A stretch of 64,000 bases of DNA, taken from NCBI GenBank assembly GCA_963693085.1, contig OY856411.1, positions 71,654,001 to 71,718,000 of the forward strand, given 5' to 3'. The position numbers and the translations under genes were made by a program. Below are positions 11,927-24,045 of the stretch, piece by piece. Position 1 is the stretch's first letter; each line of letters begins with the position of its first letter. Source of the DNA: Alisma plantago-aquatica. Its lineage: Eukaryota; Streptophyta; Magnoliopsida; Alismatales; Alismataceae. Below the pieces are notes generated by a model. It saw nothing but the letters and a program-made list of their open reading frames with translations. It had not been told where the DNA came from and did no database searches.

Positions 11927-13118
11927 TGTTGGTATGTATGCCCTGAGAGCCAATCATGGGATGATTGGTGGGATACATTGAGATTGATTTGATAAACATC
12001 AAAGGCGAGCTTCCAATTCTTTCTGGTTCAGTCATATGAGATAGTGATAGAACAGAATGAATGTCTAGAGAATGACAATACTCAATGACGTATGCTTTCA
12101 GGTTCATGACCTGAACGATGAGATCATACGAATGCTAAGAGTTTGTACATTCTTGATATGTCCCTAGTCGGATGTCATTGTGGAAGGTAGATAGACAGTA
12201 ATGACACACAAGACTAGATTGTGGTGTTGGTTGATGACAGAATCTCATTAGTCATGATATAGAGATATCAAACCAAACACATAGGTACTTGTTAGAGAAC
12301 AAGTGCACCGGACAGACCCACCGTGAGTTTGACACATGGAACCATGAGATGGTAGTCACAGTCAGTACTCACAGTGATGGTGGTGAGTGTGATTCTTAGA
12401 CCTGAAATCATTACACTCAACACATGTCATTGGGCACACTTTGACATCATCAAACGCAGTCCTGAAACATGGGTTGTTATAAAGGTGATGATTGGGTGGC
12501 TTTGACACATGGGGCTTTTGAGGGGTGAGTGATAGATATGGGATTTGTTCCTCCTGAGGGAGTTTGATATCCATGGCCACTTGATGAGTAGGACTGAGAA
12601 AGGCGTGCACGCATGTGTGAATCAGTATGTGATACTGATGTCATACATATCTCTTCCAGTCTACTCTGAGATCAAGGAAGTGAATGAATGTTGACAGGAT
12701 GACTGTTCCATGCCATGAGTTCATTCAGGATATCAGTGACAAAGGAATTATACATTCACTGTAACACCATTCACGGATTGTAGGATGAAAGTTGTTCTCC
12801 AACTTTCTACTTTCACTTGGGTAGCACTGATGTGTGACTAGGCACCGCTCTTTGCTTGTGAAGTCATAAGTGTTATGAACTTTCACTGCCAACGTGAAAT
12901 GGACCTGCAGGTTCACACACATAGGATTTAACCTGGAAGAGGAGTTTTGTCCACAAATCAATGTTTAGATTGATTACTAAAGGAGTTTAGTAGTTCAAAT
13001 AAACACTCAATCAGTCGATGGCTCAATATTGTATGGTTCAAGGTGTTGGACGCATTGATTGGAGTATCGGATTGATTGAAATCGCATTTGACTGATTTTT
13101 GCCCAACTTGTGCTCCCA

Positions 13119-13500
13119 ACTGATCGGCTCATGTGATGAACCGGTCGGCTGAGGTTGCTGAACCGGTCAGCTGGAGTGTCCAGGCCGATCGGCTCATGCC
13201 CAGGTTGAAACGACCAGTTCAAGAGTTGAACCGATCAGCTCAACTGGTGCAACCGACCAGTTGGAAATGTCATGTCGGCAAGAATTTTCCTTTGCCCAAT
13301 TCGATTGGGAATAATATTGGTATTTGATACCAATTGGGAAAGAAACAAGGAAAGTCTTTTTGAGCCGGATTAGGACCATGAACCGATCGGTTCAGGGCAC
13401 CAACCGATCAGTTGGAGTGCCCCAAACGATCAGCTCAGGTCCAACCGATCGGCTCAATGGCCAAACCGATCGGTTCAGTTGTGAACCGATCATTTCAAGT
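13119..13500. repeat. AACCGATCGGTT palindrome array in Copia 3' LTR
   Basis: This corresponds to 6194-6575. Several palindromes perfect in one LTR are broken in the other by a single CG to CA or TG change (for example near 13257 and 13405), consistent with loss by deamination. Confidence 0.8.
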
Positions 13501-13600
13501 TGCGAGATGGTTGCTTTTTTGTGGAAAAATCCAGAACCCTTCTACTCCTGCTTTTAGTCCCGCATTGCCCGGGATGGAGAACCCTGTCCCATGACTCTCC

Positions 13601-13610
13601 TATATATATA
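13601..13610 (+). promoter_or_regulatory. Copia 3' LTR TATA box
   Basis: TATATATATA at the position equivalent to 6676-6685. If active it would read out into the LARD LTR and beyond. Confidence 0.55.
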
Positions 13611-14164
13611 GGGGTATTGGGGGCTTCTCGAAGGACAGCTGAGTGCAACCAGTTGCTCTGCAAGTTGTCGTTCTCTCTGGTTTTGGTAACCGTGAGAGAG
13701 CCCGAGCAAGTGCTTCCCGCAAAAGGGAGGTGCAGTAAGGGAAGGACAACTGCAGTTGCAACAGGAGGCAGGAGAGCGTGTTGGCGACTAGTACGTCAAC
13801 AGGAGGGTGCGACTCCTTCCTTGTGGGACAAGGAGTGTGGAGTTCCAGGTGGTCCGTGTGGACTACTACAGAGGCGGGAGGACACTGCCGCTTAGGAGGA
13901 CAACTGTCATCCGACAGTCCGGTTCGAATAGGAGTTGTCAGTCCCGGTGCGACCAGGAGCTGCACAGACGCCGTCGAAGTCCGGAGTTGAAGACCGCGCA
14001 TTGCGCGAGGTATTGTCGCCGAGCAAGCCTCGGGACAAGGTATGATTCCGCAAACCATCTTTTTCCTATTATATAGACGTTGACGCGTTTCCTCGGTATG
14101 GGTTGGGGAGAAAATATTTGTTTCCGCTGCCTTCTCTATCTCCCCTATAGAACCCAACAGCAAC

Positions 14165-15234
14165 ATCCAGTATACGGGGGTCAGAACATGCTATCAGGTG
14201 GCACGGGGGACGAAACCCTAGTGGAAGTCTCCTTAAATTATAGTTTGCAGTGTCCAACATCAACTAGAAGTCCTGGTGGCACTAGAGTACAGAAAAGCCA
14301 AGAGGTGGCTTGACTCTCCGCCTGTGTGCTCAGGTTAGAGGAGGAGTCCAGTTTAGGCCAGAAAGCCATTTTCCTATTGCAGACCAGGAGAGTAGTCAGA
14401 CTTAGCATTTCTCAGTTGTGTCCGCTAAGTCTTGTACGGTGTGATTGTAGTGCACTACGAGTCTTCATATGTAGAGTACACTGCGTATGATCAGGGCATA
14501 ATAAAATGAATGAGAGGTCAAACAAGTGTGTACAATTATTCAATTATTCTTTGTATGTTTTTGAATTATTAGTTCTCTTTATGATCAATCAAGCATTTCA
14601 TATATTGATTCACTCTTATCGATATTTAGAGTATCTTGTCATATTTATGATTGTCAATTATTAGACTCTTTAAAGCTTACTGCTGTTATAATTGATATCA
14701 ATTTCTCAAAAGTATATCTGTAATTATATCATTGCTTTAGACTATTTCTTTGAAGTACTCATTCACTAAGCGAGTCAGCTCACCCCTCTACTCACAATTT
14801 TTAGGGAAATCACATGGACTTGAAGAAGATATCATTGCATCAGAGTAGATCTGCCACAAGAGTTAAGTTTGAGTATAGTTAAGTTCAGTAGGTCCTTGTC
14901 ACTCTAGGTCCTTGTAAAGAAATAAGAGAGAGTTGTAAATGATGATGTATAATATTATTCCTCTTTTAGCAATATGTGCGAATCAGCAAGTCTTATGTGC
15001 TTAAAAGTATGAGGAACATAATGAATGTTCATACATGCATTTTTATTGTTGAAATCAGATTAGAGAAATCAATGTTTAGATTCCCTTCTAAAGTTGGTTT
15101 ATGTGGTTCAATGTGAGAAAACAAAGAGTTTTGAAAGAGAAGAAAAAGTTAAGGGTGATCTTTGTATTACGTTAAATCCTCAATTTATGCCCTAATATCA
15201 TGATTAGTGGAAATTATGAGATCGGGGTGTAACA
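14165..15234 (+). repeat. LARD 5' LTR, right part
   Basis: The LTR continues here after the Copia. It matches 26870-27932 and ends ATCGGGGTGTAACA. With 2237-5001 it totals about 3835 bp, close to the 3887 bp of the 3' LTR. Confidence 0.9.
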
Positions 15235-15237
15235 ACT

Positions 15238-15249
15238 TGGTATTAGAGC
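15238..15249 (+). promoter_or_regulatory. LARD primer binding site
   Basis: TGGTATTAGAGC differs by one C-to-T change from the initiator Met-tRNA complement and lies three bases after the LTR end. Confidence 0.75.
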
Positions 15250-16759
15250 TTAGGCTGAGTTGTCAGGGACCATGAAGTTAGTAAGTTAGAGTCACAAGTG
15301 TGGAAGATAAGATATGTTATGATGTTAGCTCTAGGGATTTGAGTATTTGGATATCCTGGCCTGGTATCTGAGTACTTGGATCAACCAATATCAAGCTACT
15401 CTGTCTATTCTTTCATGTATACCTTGACCAGGTATACAGTGGAAGGATGGGCTAGAGAGGAACCCTATAAATATTAGGGTTAGAAACAAGTTAAGTAACA
15501 TGAATCAAGAGCATAAATATGAAATGAGATAGAAATTTCATTTCATATTGTTATTTTATTGGAGATGGATAGAAATGCTCTTCTACGTTTGAATTTAGAT
15601 ATTCAGTATTTTGAAATATATATGGGTCTTTAAGATTTGTTGTACACTATGCAGTTGTAGCATATATTGATTACATTCTTTGTATCAAGTAGACTAGAAA
15701 TAATCTTTGAATGAACTTTCCTAAGTGGATATTCTTTCCGCATGTTTGAGATTAATAGGAGTTGATTAATCTTAAGTAGCTCTTGGCTTCAGGACTGCAG
15801 GTTTGGCCTGGTCCAGTTGGCAGGATGCATTACTAGGATATAATGACTCCTATTAACAATATGATAGGAGTAGACTCTGGATAAATTAGACCCACATCAT
15901 AGTGAGAATGTACATACACTAAGATGTCGAAACATATGGGAAAGATTAGAATAGCTAAGAATCAGTTGGAACTGATATCTGAGACCCAGCTTTGGGGCCT
16001 CATATGAGAAATCCTTAATTGGGAATAAAGGAACACGACGTAAGGTTCATATTAAGTTTAATGATTAATATTATATGAACTCTAAATATGAAATATGGAA
16101 AAGATATGAGAAAAGTATGTAAGGGACAAGGTAGTAAGAATCAATCATGAGGAATGGATTATATAAATGAGTACAATGTTTTTATGTACTCCAAAGCAAA
16201 GGAAAAATAGAAGAAAAGAGTTAAGTATACGATAAGTAAATATAAGTGAAGAGTCTTCAAAAGAGTTAAAGTGAAGAGAATTAGATAAATATATAAATCA
16301 TAAGACTAGGATAAGAAACTAAGTTAAAACAAAGATAAATGTTGGAAATGATGAGCTTGATTAAGGAATGAGGGTTATGATATAATTAAGAGCATGGAAT
16401 GTATACCTTTATTAATAAGTTTAATACATTCATCCTTACTACCTTTGGATTCCAAGTCTCTATAGAACAACAAACTAGTTTCTAAAAAAAAGAACAAAAG
16501 TGTAGAGTAACAAAATGAATAAGTTATACAAAGGTAGACTATACTCAGGAAGGGAAAACTTGATATAAGAGAAACTATGTTTTACCCATGCATGAGACGT
16601 TTGATTTAAAATGAAGGATATGTAATGTATTAAACATGAGTTGAAACTAGTAGAGAGATTATTGATTTAGAATTTCAACTTCACATTAGTAGAAGGGTAA
16701 AAAGAAATATGTACAACATGGTATACATGATCATACACATGAATAAGCAACATGATCAT
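15250..16759 (+). other. LARD internal region, left part, no gene
   Basis: 1.5 kb of AT-rich DNA with no frame above noise and no recognisable gag or protease motif. Bases 16755-16759 (ATCAT) are the left target duplication of the solo LTR. Confidence 0.75.
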
Positions 16760-18159
16760 TGTAACATCCCTAACCTGGGTTATGCTTAAACCTAAATGTT
16801 TTTCTTAACAAAGTTGATTATATGCTCTCTCTTATCTCTCTAAAAGTAATTAAGGCTCAAGAGGAACTTATATTTCAATTTTAGTCCCTTTTGAATAATG
16901 TTGAAATAATGTTTTGTTAGTTTTCGACTAAAGTGCAAATTACCCAAGTTGAGGGGTTAACTTGCAAATTGTACATGATACAATGTTCCTAATGTGTTGA
17001 AGCATCATGGGAATGAGTATGATGCAGTATTATGACTTCTACAAGCCTGAATAATAAGAAAGAGCTTGTTGAGCAATGTTTGTGCATTAAAACCTAGTTT
17101 TGGTGTAATGTGCAATTTATCGAAAATCTAGGGTTCAATATGAAAAATACCACTTCAAGAGGGTCCCTCATGATTCTTGTCATCAGGTATAGAAAATAAT
17201 TTGAGAGGGGCGCCTCATTTGAATCATTTTGAAGGAGAGATAATCTTGATATTAAAATAATCAAGATTTAAGCATAATTGAAACCCTAATTCAATTTAAT
17301 GCAAAAATAATTACATTAATCGGATTTCCCTTCAACCAAAACTATAATGGTTGAGTTTGGTTATGTGTAGACGTCCTTGTTCCTTGCAAAGGAAAAGGAA
17401 ATATCTACGTGAGTGGAGAACCCACTAACATTACAAAAAGAAATATCCACTCACTTACGGATATTATTATAATATGATTTAAGGTGCTTAGTTTGTTTTC
17501 CTTTAAGTTGTGGATAATTGAGAGGAATAAGAGGCAAAGAGGATAGCCTCGTCCCTAAGGAAAAGAAGGGGGCATATGGCAAGAAAGTTGAGGAGATAAT
17601 TCCTACTTTCTCTCTCTTAAATGAATTTTCAATAAAATTCATATAGAAGCTCCTTTATCTTTGAGGTGAAGGGATAATTTCGAATCCACTTTCACTTCTT
17701 ACTTGAAAAAAATACCAAGAGAGCTTGGAGCAACAGGAGGACGACCCCCAACCTGTTGGTAAGCTTCTTGACCTTCTTTCACCTTGAACTCATGGTGGAA
17801 ATCACAAAATAATGCATGATTTCTTCCCTATTTCACTCCATCTTCAATCCTAGCCAATCTTTTCACTCCAAAGCTTGAGGATGAGCCTTGGGAGGGTTGC
17901 AAAAGCTTATTCCACCATTGTTGACGTGAAGCTCCAAGCTTTGAATCTCAATTGAAGGTGGGTTATATAACTTGAACCCTTGAACTTTGTTATTGATTCC
18001 ATATCTTCATCAATTGTTGATTCTTTCTTTGTTTCTGAAATTTTATTTGGTTGGTTGATGCAATCACCATGAAAATCATAGCAAGATTCGTGGGTTTATA
18101 GCTTGATGACGATGACATCATCATAAGCACACACCTCCACAAATATCTATTGCAAACGG

Positions 18160-19330
18160 TTTCAACTTTTGGTCCAAACAGTTTCACTAAACCGTTTGGT
18201 GACCAAACGGTTTGCAAACCGTTTGGAGGTTTGGGTTCCAAACCATTTGGAGTGATTGACCATTTGAAATGGTTGACCGTTTGAGGAAATATGCTGTTGT
18301 ACTTGGATATTGATCCAATGGTTTCAATTGGTTTGATCTTGAAGGATTCAATTGTGAATGATTCCTTAAATGCAAACCCTAATCGGGTTGAGTGTGGAAC
18401 CCTTAAGTAATTGAATCAATTTTTGGGTTGATTAGCCCAAACGGTCTCAAGACCGGTGGAACCCTTAAGTAATTGAATCAATTTTTGGGTTGATTAGCCC
18501 AAACGGTCTCAAGACTATTTGGAGGTCACCCAAACGGTCTCAAGACCATTTGGAGGTCAATCATGACCATTTAGCGGTCTATGGTGGTGTATGATTGGAT
18601 GGTTTAAGATCCAGTGATATCAAATTGAAGTATAATCACTATCTCAATTGATGATCGATTCAATGATGCAAACTCTAAGTGAATTTTATAAATTTCAATG
18701 ATGGGATGATTCAAACGGTCTCAAGACTGTTTGGAGATTATCCAAATGACCTCAAGACCGTTTGAGGTCAGGTCATGTCATGGTTTGATGATGATCTAAC
18801 GATTTCAATTGAATTAGTTCCACAATGTCAATCATTGATGGTTCTTCGATTTCAATACCCTAATTGATGGTTTCTTGATTATAAACCTTGGTTAAATTGG
18901 GTTCAAAACCCTAATTGAAGGTCCTATTGAAGGGTGATTCAATGATTCGATTGAAGAACAAATCAGTAGTTCAATTGATAGAGGGTTTAATGATTGAAAC
19001 CCTGAATTGATAAGTGTTGAAAGACCCTATTGGTCCATTCGGTTTTGAGAGAGTTTGGACCAAACGTTCTTAAGACCGTTTGAGTCCAAACGGTCTCAAG
19101 ACCATTTGGGTCCAAACGTTCTCAAGATCGTTTGAGGCCAAACGGTCTCAAACCGTTTGGAGACCCAAGTGGTTTCAAGTAAGAAATGTCCATACAGTTT
19201 CATTATGGTTTTGCTTAAACAATTTCAAACCATTCAATGTCTGAGTGACTAAGACTGTTTGGGATCTAAGTGACCAAGAATATTTGAGGTTCAAATGGTC
19301 AAACCATTTGAACACCTAAGGTGACTAAAG
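18160..19330. repeat. Array of AAACGG/CCGTTT palindromes in solo LTR
   Basis: More than ten copies of a 24-bp near-palindrome with arms CCAAACGGTCT and AGACCGTTTGG around a CA centre lie here, many with one or two mismatches (for example near 18440, 18502, 18530, 18715, 19085 and 19138). Spacing is irregular. The reversed relative has the same motif at 37090-37650. Confidence 0.8.
18395..18518. repeat. 62-bp tandem duplication
   Basis: Two adjacent copies starting TGGAACCCTTAAG (18395 and 18457) are nearly identical over 62 bp and each ends in the AAACGGTCTCAAGAC motif, so the duplication added one palindrome unit to the array. Confidence 0.85.
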
Positions 19331-21017
19331 GTCAATTAACTAATTGATTATTAATGATGTAAATCAAAGGTGATTACAATGGTTGTACCTTTGAGGTACT
19401 AGGGTAATTAGTACCTTGTTGAGTGGTTAACTCTTGATGCTTATGAAAGCAATGATTTGATATGTTGTGACAACCCTTCATTCAAGTTGTTTGGACCTAA
19501 TCTAATTAAGATTGAAGTAATTGACATCCTAGAGAGGATGAGAGGAGAGGAATTCCTACATGAGTGACAATCATGTAATGGTTAAACCTCAACACTTTTA
19601 ACATGAACATAATAAGTAATCAGGGTATGATCCTTTGTAAAGAGATCATGAAATCTTAATTGAGAAGGTTGATGAAACCCTAATCAAGGGTGTGACATGA
19701 GAAACCCTAATTAAGGGTGATGTCAAGTGAAAACCTAATTTCAGGTAATGCTATGTGAAACCCTATTGTAGGGTAATGTTATGTGAAACCCTGTTATATG
19801 AGGATGTTATGTGAAACTCTAAAGTACAATAATGTTATGTGAAACCCATATTTATGGGAGATGCTATGTGAACCTTAATTTATAAACATGGAAAATCCTA
19901 TTCCTAATAATGGAATAGTGATTAATATATTGAAAAGTGTAACATCTAAAGAGGTTGATAGTGGATATCCTTATATCAATAGTTCCTAACTCAAAGATGA
20001 GTCCATATCATTAGCAATGGTTGTATTTTCTAAATACAGTGACTTGTGACCAATACATTACATGACAAATGTGATGAACTGGTGTATAAAGTATTAGGAT
20101 GGGAAATATCCTAATACAAGCTAAGTGAATGAACTCAAGTAAGGTAGTGGTGATGATGGAAGTGATACATCAAAATATGATAGATATCACATCTAACACC
20201 TCAAGTGTGATATACCTTAATGTATTTTAAATCCAATATATTTGGATGAGTGACACATGAAGTGTGTCATGTCAGTTGTTACATTCAGATGTAATGCACT
20301 TTGATAAGTGTAGGCTAACGTGCCTTATGAAAAGGTTAATCCAAATCAATAGACTATGATGCAATCATATTCTGGTAGAGAAACTCATACTTTGTGTTGA
20401 TAATCCATTTAATGATGGACGATGAGAATAAATAAGTATGATTGAATACTTATGTTATCAACGTTGGCTCCTAGATGTGTGGAGGAATGAGTTAAGGTTT
20501 GATCATTAATAACATGGTCTTAAGAACCTAAATGGTTATTTGTGGAAAACCCTAATGGAGGGTGATAATATGTAAGGGGAATCCTAACCCTAAAAAGGGA
20601 ATAGAGGTATTACTTTGTGTTGCATGGTGCTGATATGAAAGCATTATAACTTTTATCATGAGAACTAATCATGTAGGTATGTTGAGACGATAAGCATAGC
20701 CAGGTATGAGCTATGATGCTCTTATATTGAAAATGTTTTATAGGCCTTATAAGCCTTTACATGTTTTGTTTCTTAGTGAGAGGTAATATGAAATTAATGA
20801 GCCCTGTGTGTCATATGATGTTTTAATTATTGAAATTGTTACGGGCTTCATAAGTCATAATATGCCTTGTTGTCCTCTAAGAGGTAACAAGAGATGAATT
20901 AAGCTTTGTGTGTTATGTGGAATGCTTGAGTAGTAAGAATCATGCTTACCTTGGTAAAATGACCTGAAGGTATTAAGTTACCTGTTATGTGGTAACAAGT
21001 ATTCTATGATGAATTAA

Positions 21018-21104
21018 GGGTTTGAATACCCATATTTCATAATCATGATGATGAACTTGTTAAGAAATGGAAATGTGTTTGATGAGATGAGGGATTAAGA
21101 TCCC
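21018..21104 (+). other. GGG...CCC hairpin block in solo LTR
   Basis: GGGTTTGAATACCC (21018-21031) is identical to the LARD motif at 4260-4273, and GGGATTAAGATCCC (21091-21104) matches 4331-4344 at 13 of 14 bases. The surrounding order (AGAGGTAAC, CCTTGGTA, GGTTACCTGTTA) is also kept between the two families. Confidence 0.6.
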
Positions 21105-22059
21105 AATACTTTGTTAGAAGAGTATGGCTATAGGCCATGACTCCACAAAACAATCCCAGGCATTAGCTGTGTGTTCTAAGCCTGAAGAGAGTATATGTTG
21201 TGGCTGTAACTCTATAATGAAGATGTCAATTTACTTTGGCAAGTTAATTTCATCCTGACACATGATGTGTAAAATATAATTAGCTGTGTAGTTTATTTGC
21301 ATAAAGTTGAAATGTGAGAAACATTAGTTGATATTATACTGCTTAGTGTAGCGAATAAATGTTATACATGTTCTTCACATTCCTTATGGGATAAGTGATA
21401 TGATGCTCTATCAGGTTACAGCTATAATGTTTTAGATAAGAATACTGTTCTAATATGTTAAACAATGAATTAACTGCTGTTAAGCAATTATGATTCCTCT
21501 GTTCAGACTTATCTTATTAATCTGCAATAATAATGTTTCTGGCAGAGAGTTATATCTCTCACTGGGGCAATTTTACAATTGTCTCACCCCCGTGGGAACC
21601 ACATTTTTAGGTGGACGCAGACGAGGAGGTAGGAATCCTTCAATAGGTGGAGAACAACAACAGTAGCAGGAACAACAATGAATTCTCAGGTGGAGACACT
21701 GGCTGATATGTCTTGTATAGATGTACATAGAGTCATATGTGTCGTCTCTGTACTCTCAGGTCCTCGGAGTAGTAGTTAATTCTTTCGAGATTTTGGCTTA
21801 GTGCCTCGAGATTTCATACTGCCTGTGTTTAGTTTAACAGAGCAGTTGATGCATGTAATCCTAAAAAAAAGATGATACAGGACATATACTTGTGAACCAG
21901 TATGCAATTAAGTTACTCCGGTTCTTTATGAAAGAGTTTTCCTATGTGTGGATCTCTTATAAAATGGTTTTAATTTTTAGTGATTTTTGGTAATTCACTA
22001 CTTAGTGATCGCTTCCTCTTAGTTAATAACATTTTATTCGAAAGATGTGTCACAATCAT

Positions 22060-24031
22060 AAGAGAAAAGTAGAAGTTAAAGATAACAGGTGGACAAGTAG
22101 TATATGGTAAGAGGATTATGGAAAGTAAGGAAGGGTTTGAAACATAGTGGAGTAATATAGATTATAAAAGAAAAAGGGTAGGAGATTCAATCAAGTGCTA
22201 GTTAGTCATGTATCCTTGTTGATAACTAATTAAACCTACATACGAAAAATGTATTAATGGGATGTTTGAAGATAAGAATTCTAAGTCTCCGAATCGTCTT
22301 CTCTTCCATATATTACTTAATGATAGAAATGTGGGAATAAAGTGATAAGAAAATGAATCATATCTGATGCATAACCACCATGGTAGAGACATCTAGTGAA
22401 TGTAATAATGACACATCTAATGAATGTAATAATGACACACAATATGATGATGAAACCCTAGAAGGGTAAATTGAGAATGTAATATATCTGAATGGCCAAT
22501 TAAGATGAAGGAAATTCAATTGATAAGATAAGGAAGACTTTAGTAAAAACTTGTGAGATCCAAAGTTTGAATTTCAAATTAAGGGAGCAAAGTCACACCA
22601 CAATAACATTATGCTATAGATAAAGGTCAAACCCTAGAATGTTTAGAGTTGTAGTAGTTTAAGGGTTGTCACTAGTGATTTGACCTTGAATACTAGCATC
22701 TCTATAAAACAAGATCATGAAATTTACACTATGAGAAGTAAACTAGAACTAATAGTAATCCTAGCTAATCTCAAAGGTAGATAAACAATATGGAAATGAT
22801 TTAGAGCAAAGGATAAGAAATAGATTTGAAATATAAGAGGTGTGTTTTGAACAAAAGGAGAAATACAATATGAGTGGTGTGATATGAAATAAATTCTTGC
22901 AGTAATAGCAATAATGATGAATAATCTATTCATACCTTGTATGTTTCAATTTTAGGGGTGTTTAATCTACATGATTAAAATGAGAAGGATAAGTAGTAAA
23001 AAGTAAGTAGTAATGAATGAGGAGAGAGATAAGAGAAAACAATGGCTTTTAGTAATATGTGAATTTGTTTTTAGAAGTATAATTTTTTGAAGGTATATTA
23101 AGGGATGTAAATTGGTTCTATGTATGATTTCAGTGTACATGTGCAAGCAATATGTTAATTAAAGGTGTCTAATAGTTTAAGTCATTCATACCAGTAATCC
23201 ATCTTAGTATTGTACAATTGTGGTATGGTGATATGGGTTGAATGATGATGGATGGAGGGTTACACTAAATAAGGTAGTCTTACCTATTCACTCATATGAA
23301 TAGAAGGGATGATAACCATATTGTATTGATACGTAACCCTAATGAGGTGTAGCTTGTTATACCTAGCTTTAATATAACTAAGTGATCGCAATTGGGTATG
23401 AATAGTCCTTGAATGACTAATACAATTATGGAGTACTATGTTACTGTTGTTGAAACCCTATTATGCTATAACCTGATGGTTACACCTTGAATTATGTGTG
23501 GGTTCATACTTGATAATAGTATGGAATGTGATGGTAATGCTTCACCTTATGCATCCATGATCCAATGGGGATGCCGTGAGAAGTAATGTACAATTGTTGT
23601 TGAATCTAGTCTTTTAACTCAAGACTATTTTGCTATTTGAGTAGCAAAATAGTAAAATTCAAAAGAACATGGTGAACTCTCTTTTGTGATTTAGAGGTAA
23701 TACATAACAATAGTACATATTTAGCAGTATGAATTGAGATAGTTGGATCAGATTATCGATGTTGAGGTAACACCTCAAGAGTATGAAAATATTGAAATGA
23801 TTGTTTCTCTCTCTATCCTATGATTGATTGTGGCATAGAGAATTTTTTTGTTATCATTGAGAACTATTTCAAACATGTTGTGATTTAGTAAAGGAATAAA
23901 TGACTTAATGTTGAAAACTGCATTCAAGTAAGAAATACAAGAATATAATGACATGTAAGATTTTATAAGCTTAAAATAAACCTTGAATGTACTTTACTTG
24001 CATATTCATGTTTTGGGGATGAAACCTTTTT
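22060..24031 (+). other. LARD internal region, right part, no gene
   Basis: 2 kb without a supportable gene. A 24-bp direct repeat (ACATCTAGTGAATGTAATAA-like) occurs twice at 22389-22436. Otherwise AT-rich and featureless to my reading. Confidence 0.7.
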
Positions 24032-24045
24032 AAGGGGGGGAGAAT
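24032..24045 (+). promoter_or_regulatory. LARD polypurine tract
   Basis: AAGGGGGGGAGAAT directly precedes TGTTATGACC of the 3' LTR; this is the usual Gypsy arrangement. Confidence 0.85.

Larger units (their letters stand above)
5002..14159 (+). mobile_element. Complete Copia retrotransposon, gag intact, pol decayed
   Basis: A 9.16-kb element with two LTRs of exactly 2233 bp (5002-7234, 11927-14159), both TGTTGG...CCAACA, flanked by a perfect 5-bp duplication GCAAC (4997-5001 and 14160-14164). An exact Met-tRNA primer site follows the 5' LTR and a purine tract AAGTGGGAGTC precedes the 3' LTR. Hand comparison of the LTRs gives about 44 mismatches and no net length change, roughly 2 percent. 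The internal region keeps a 284-codon gag, while pol survives only as broken RT and RNase H remnants. The gag style (UBN2-like, one CCHC knuckle) and the GTGGGAG purine tract suggest the Angela/Tork side of Copia, but I could not test this. It inserted into the 5' LTR of the surrounding LARD. Confidence 0.95.
11927..14159 (+). repeat. Copia 3' LTR
   Basis: It spans 2233 bp and matches 5002-7234 at a constant offset of 6925 with about 44 substitutions, of which about 35 are transitions and many hit CG dinucleotides. It carries its own palindrome array (13119-13500) and a TATA box at 13601-13610. Confidence 0.97.
16760..22054 (+). mobile_element. 5.3-kb solo LTR, Gypsy type
   Basis: It begins TGTAACATCC, ends GTGTCACA and is flanked by a perfect 5-bp duplication ATCAT (16755-16759, 22055-22059). 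No second LTR start, primer site or pol is seen inside, so I read it as one LTR left after recombination between the two ends of a Gypsy element. At 5295 bp it is unusually long. Its first 2.1 kb recur in reverse at 36970-39053. The 3' portion (near 21545-21615: GTTATATCTCTCACTGGGG, then CACATTTTTAGGTGGACG) is typical of the R/U5 area of plant Gypsy LTRs. It contains an array of imperfect palindromes at 18160-19330, a 62-bp tandem duplication, and the shared GGG...CCC block at 21018-21104. Confidence 0.85.

Noticed and set aside
18160..19330. CRISPR-like array
   Set aside because: Repeats are palindromic, degenerate and irregularly spaced inside a plant LTR; there are no spacers of constant length and no cas genes.
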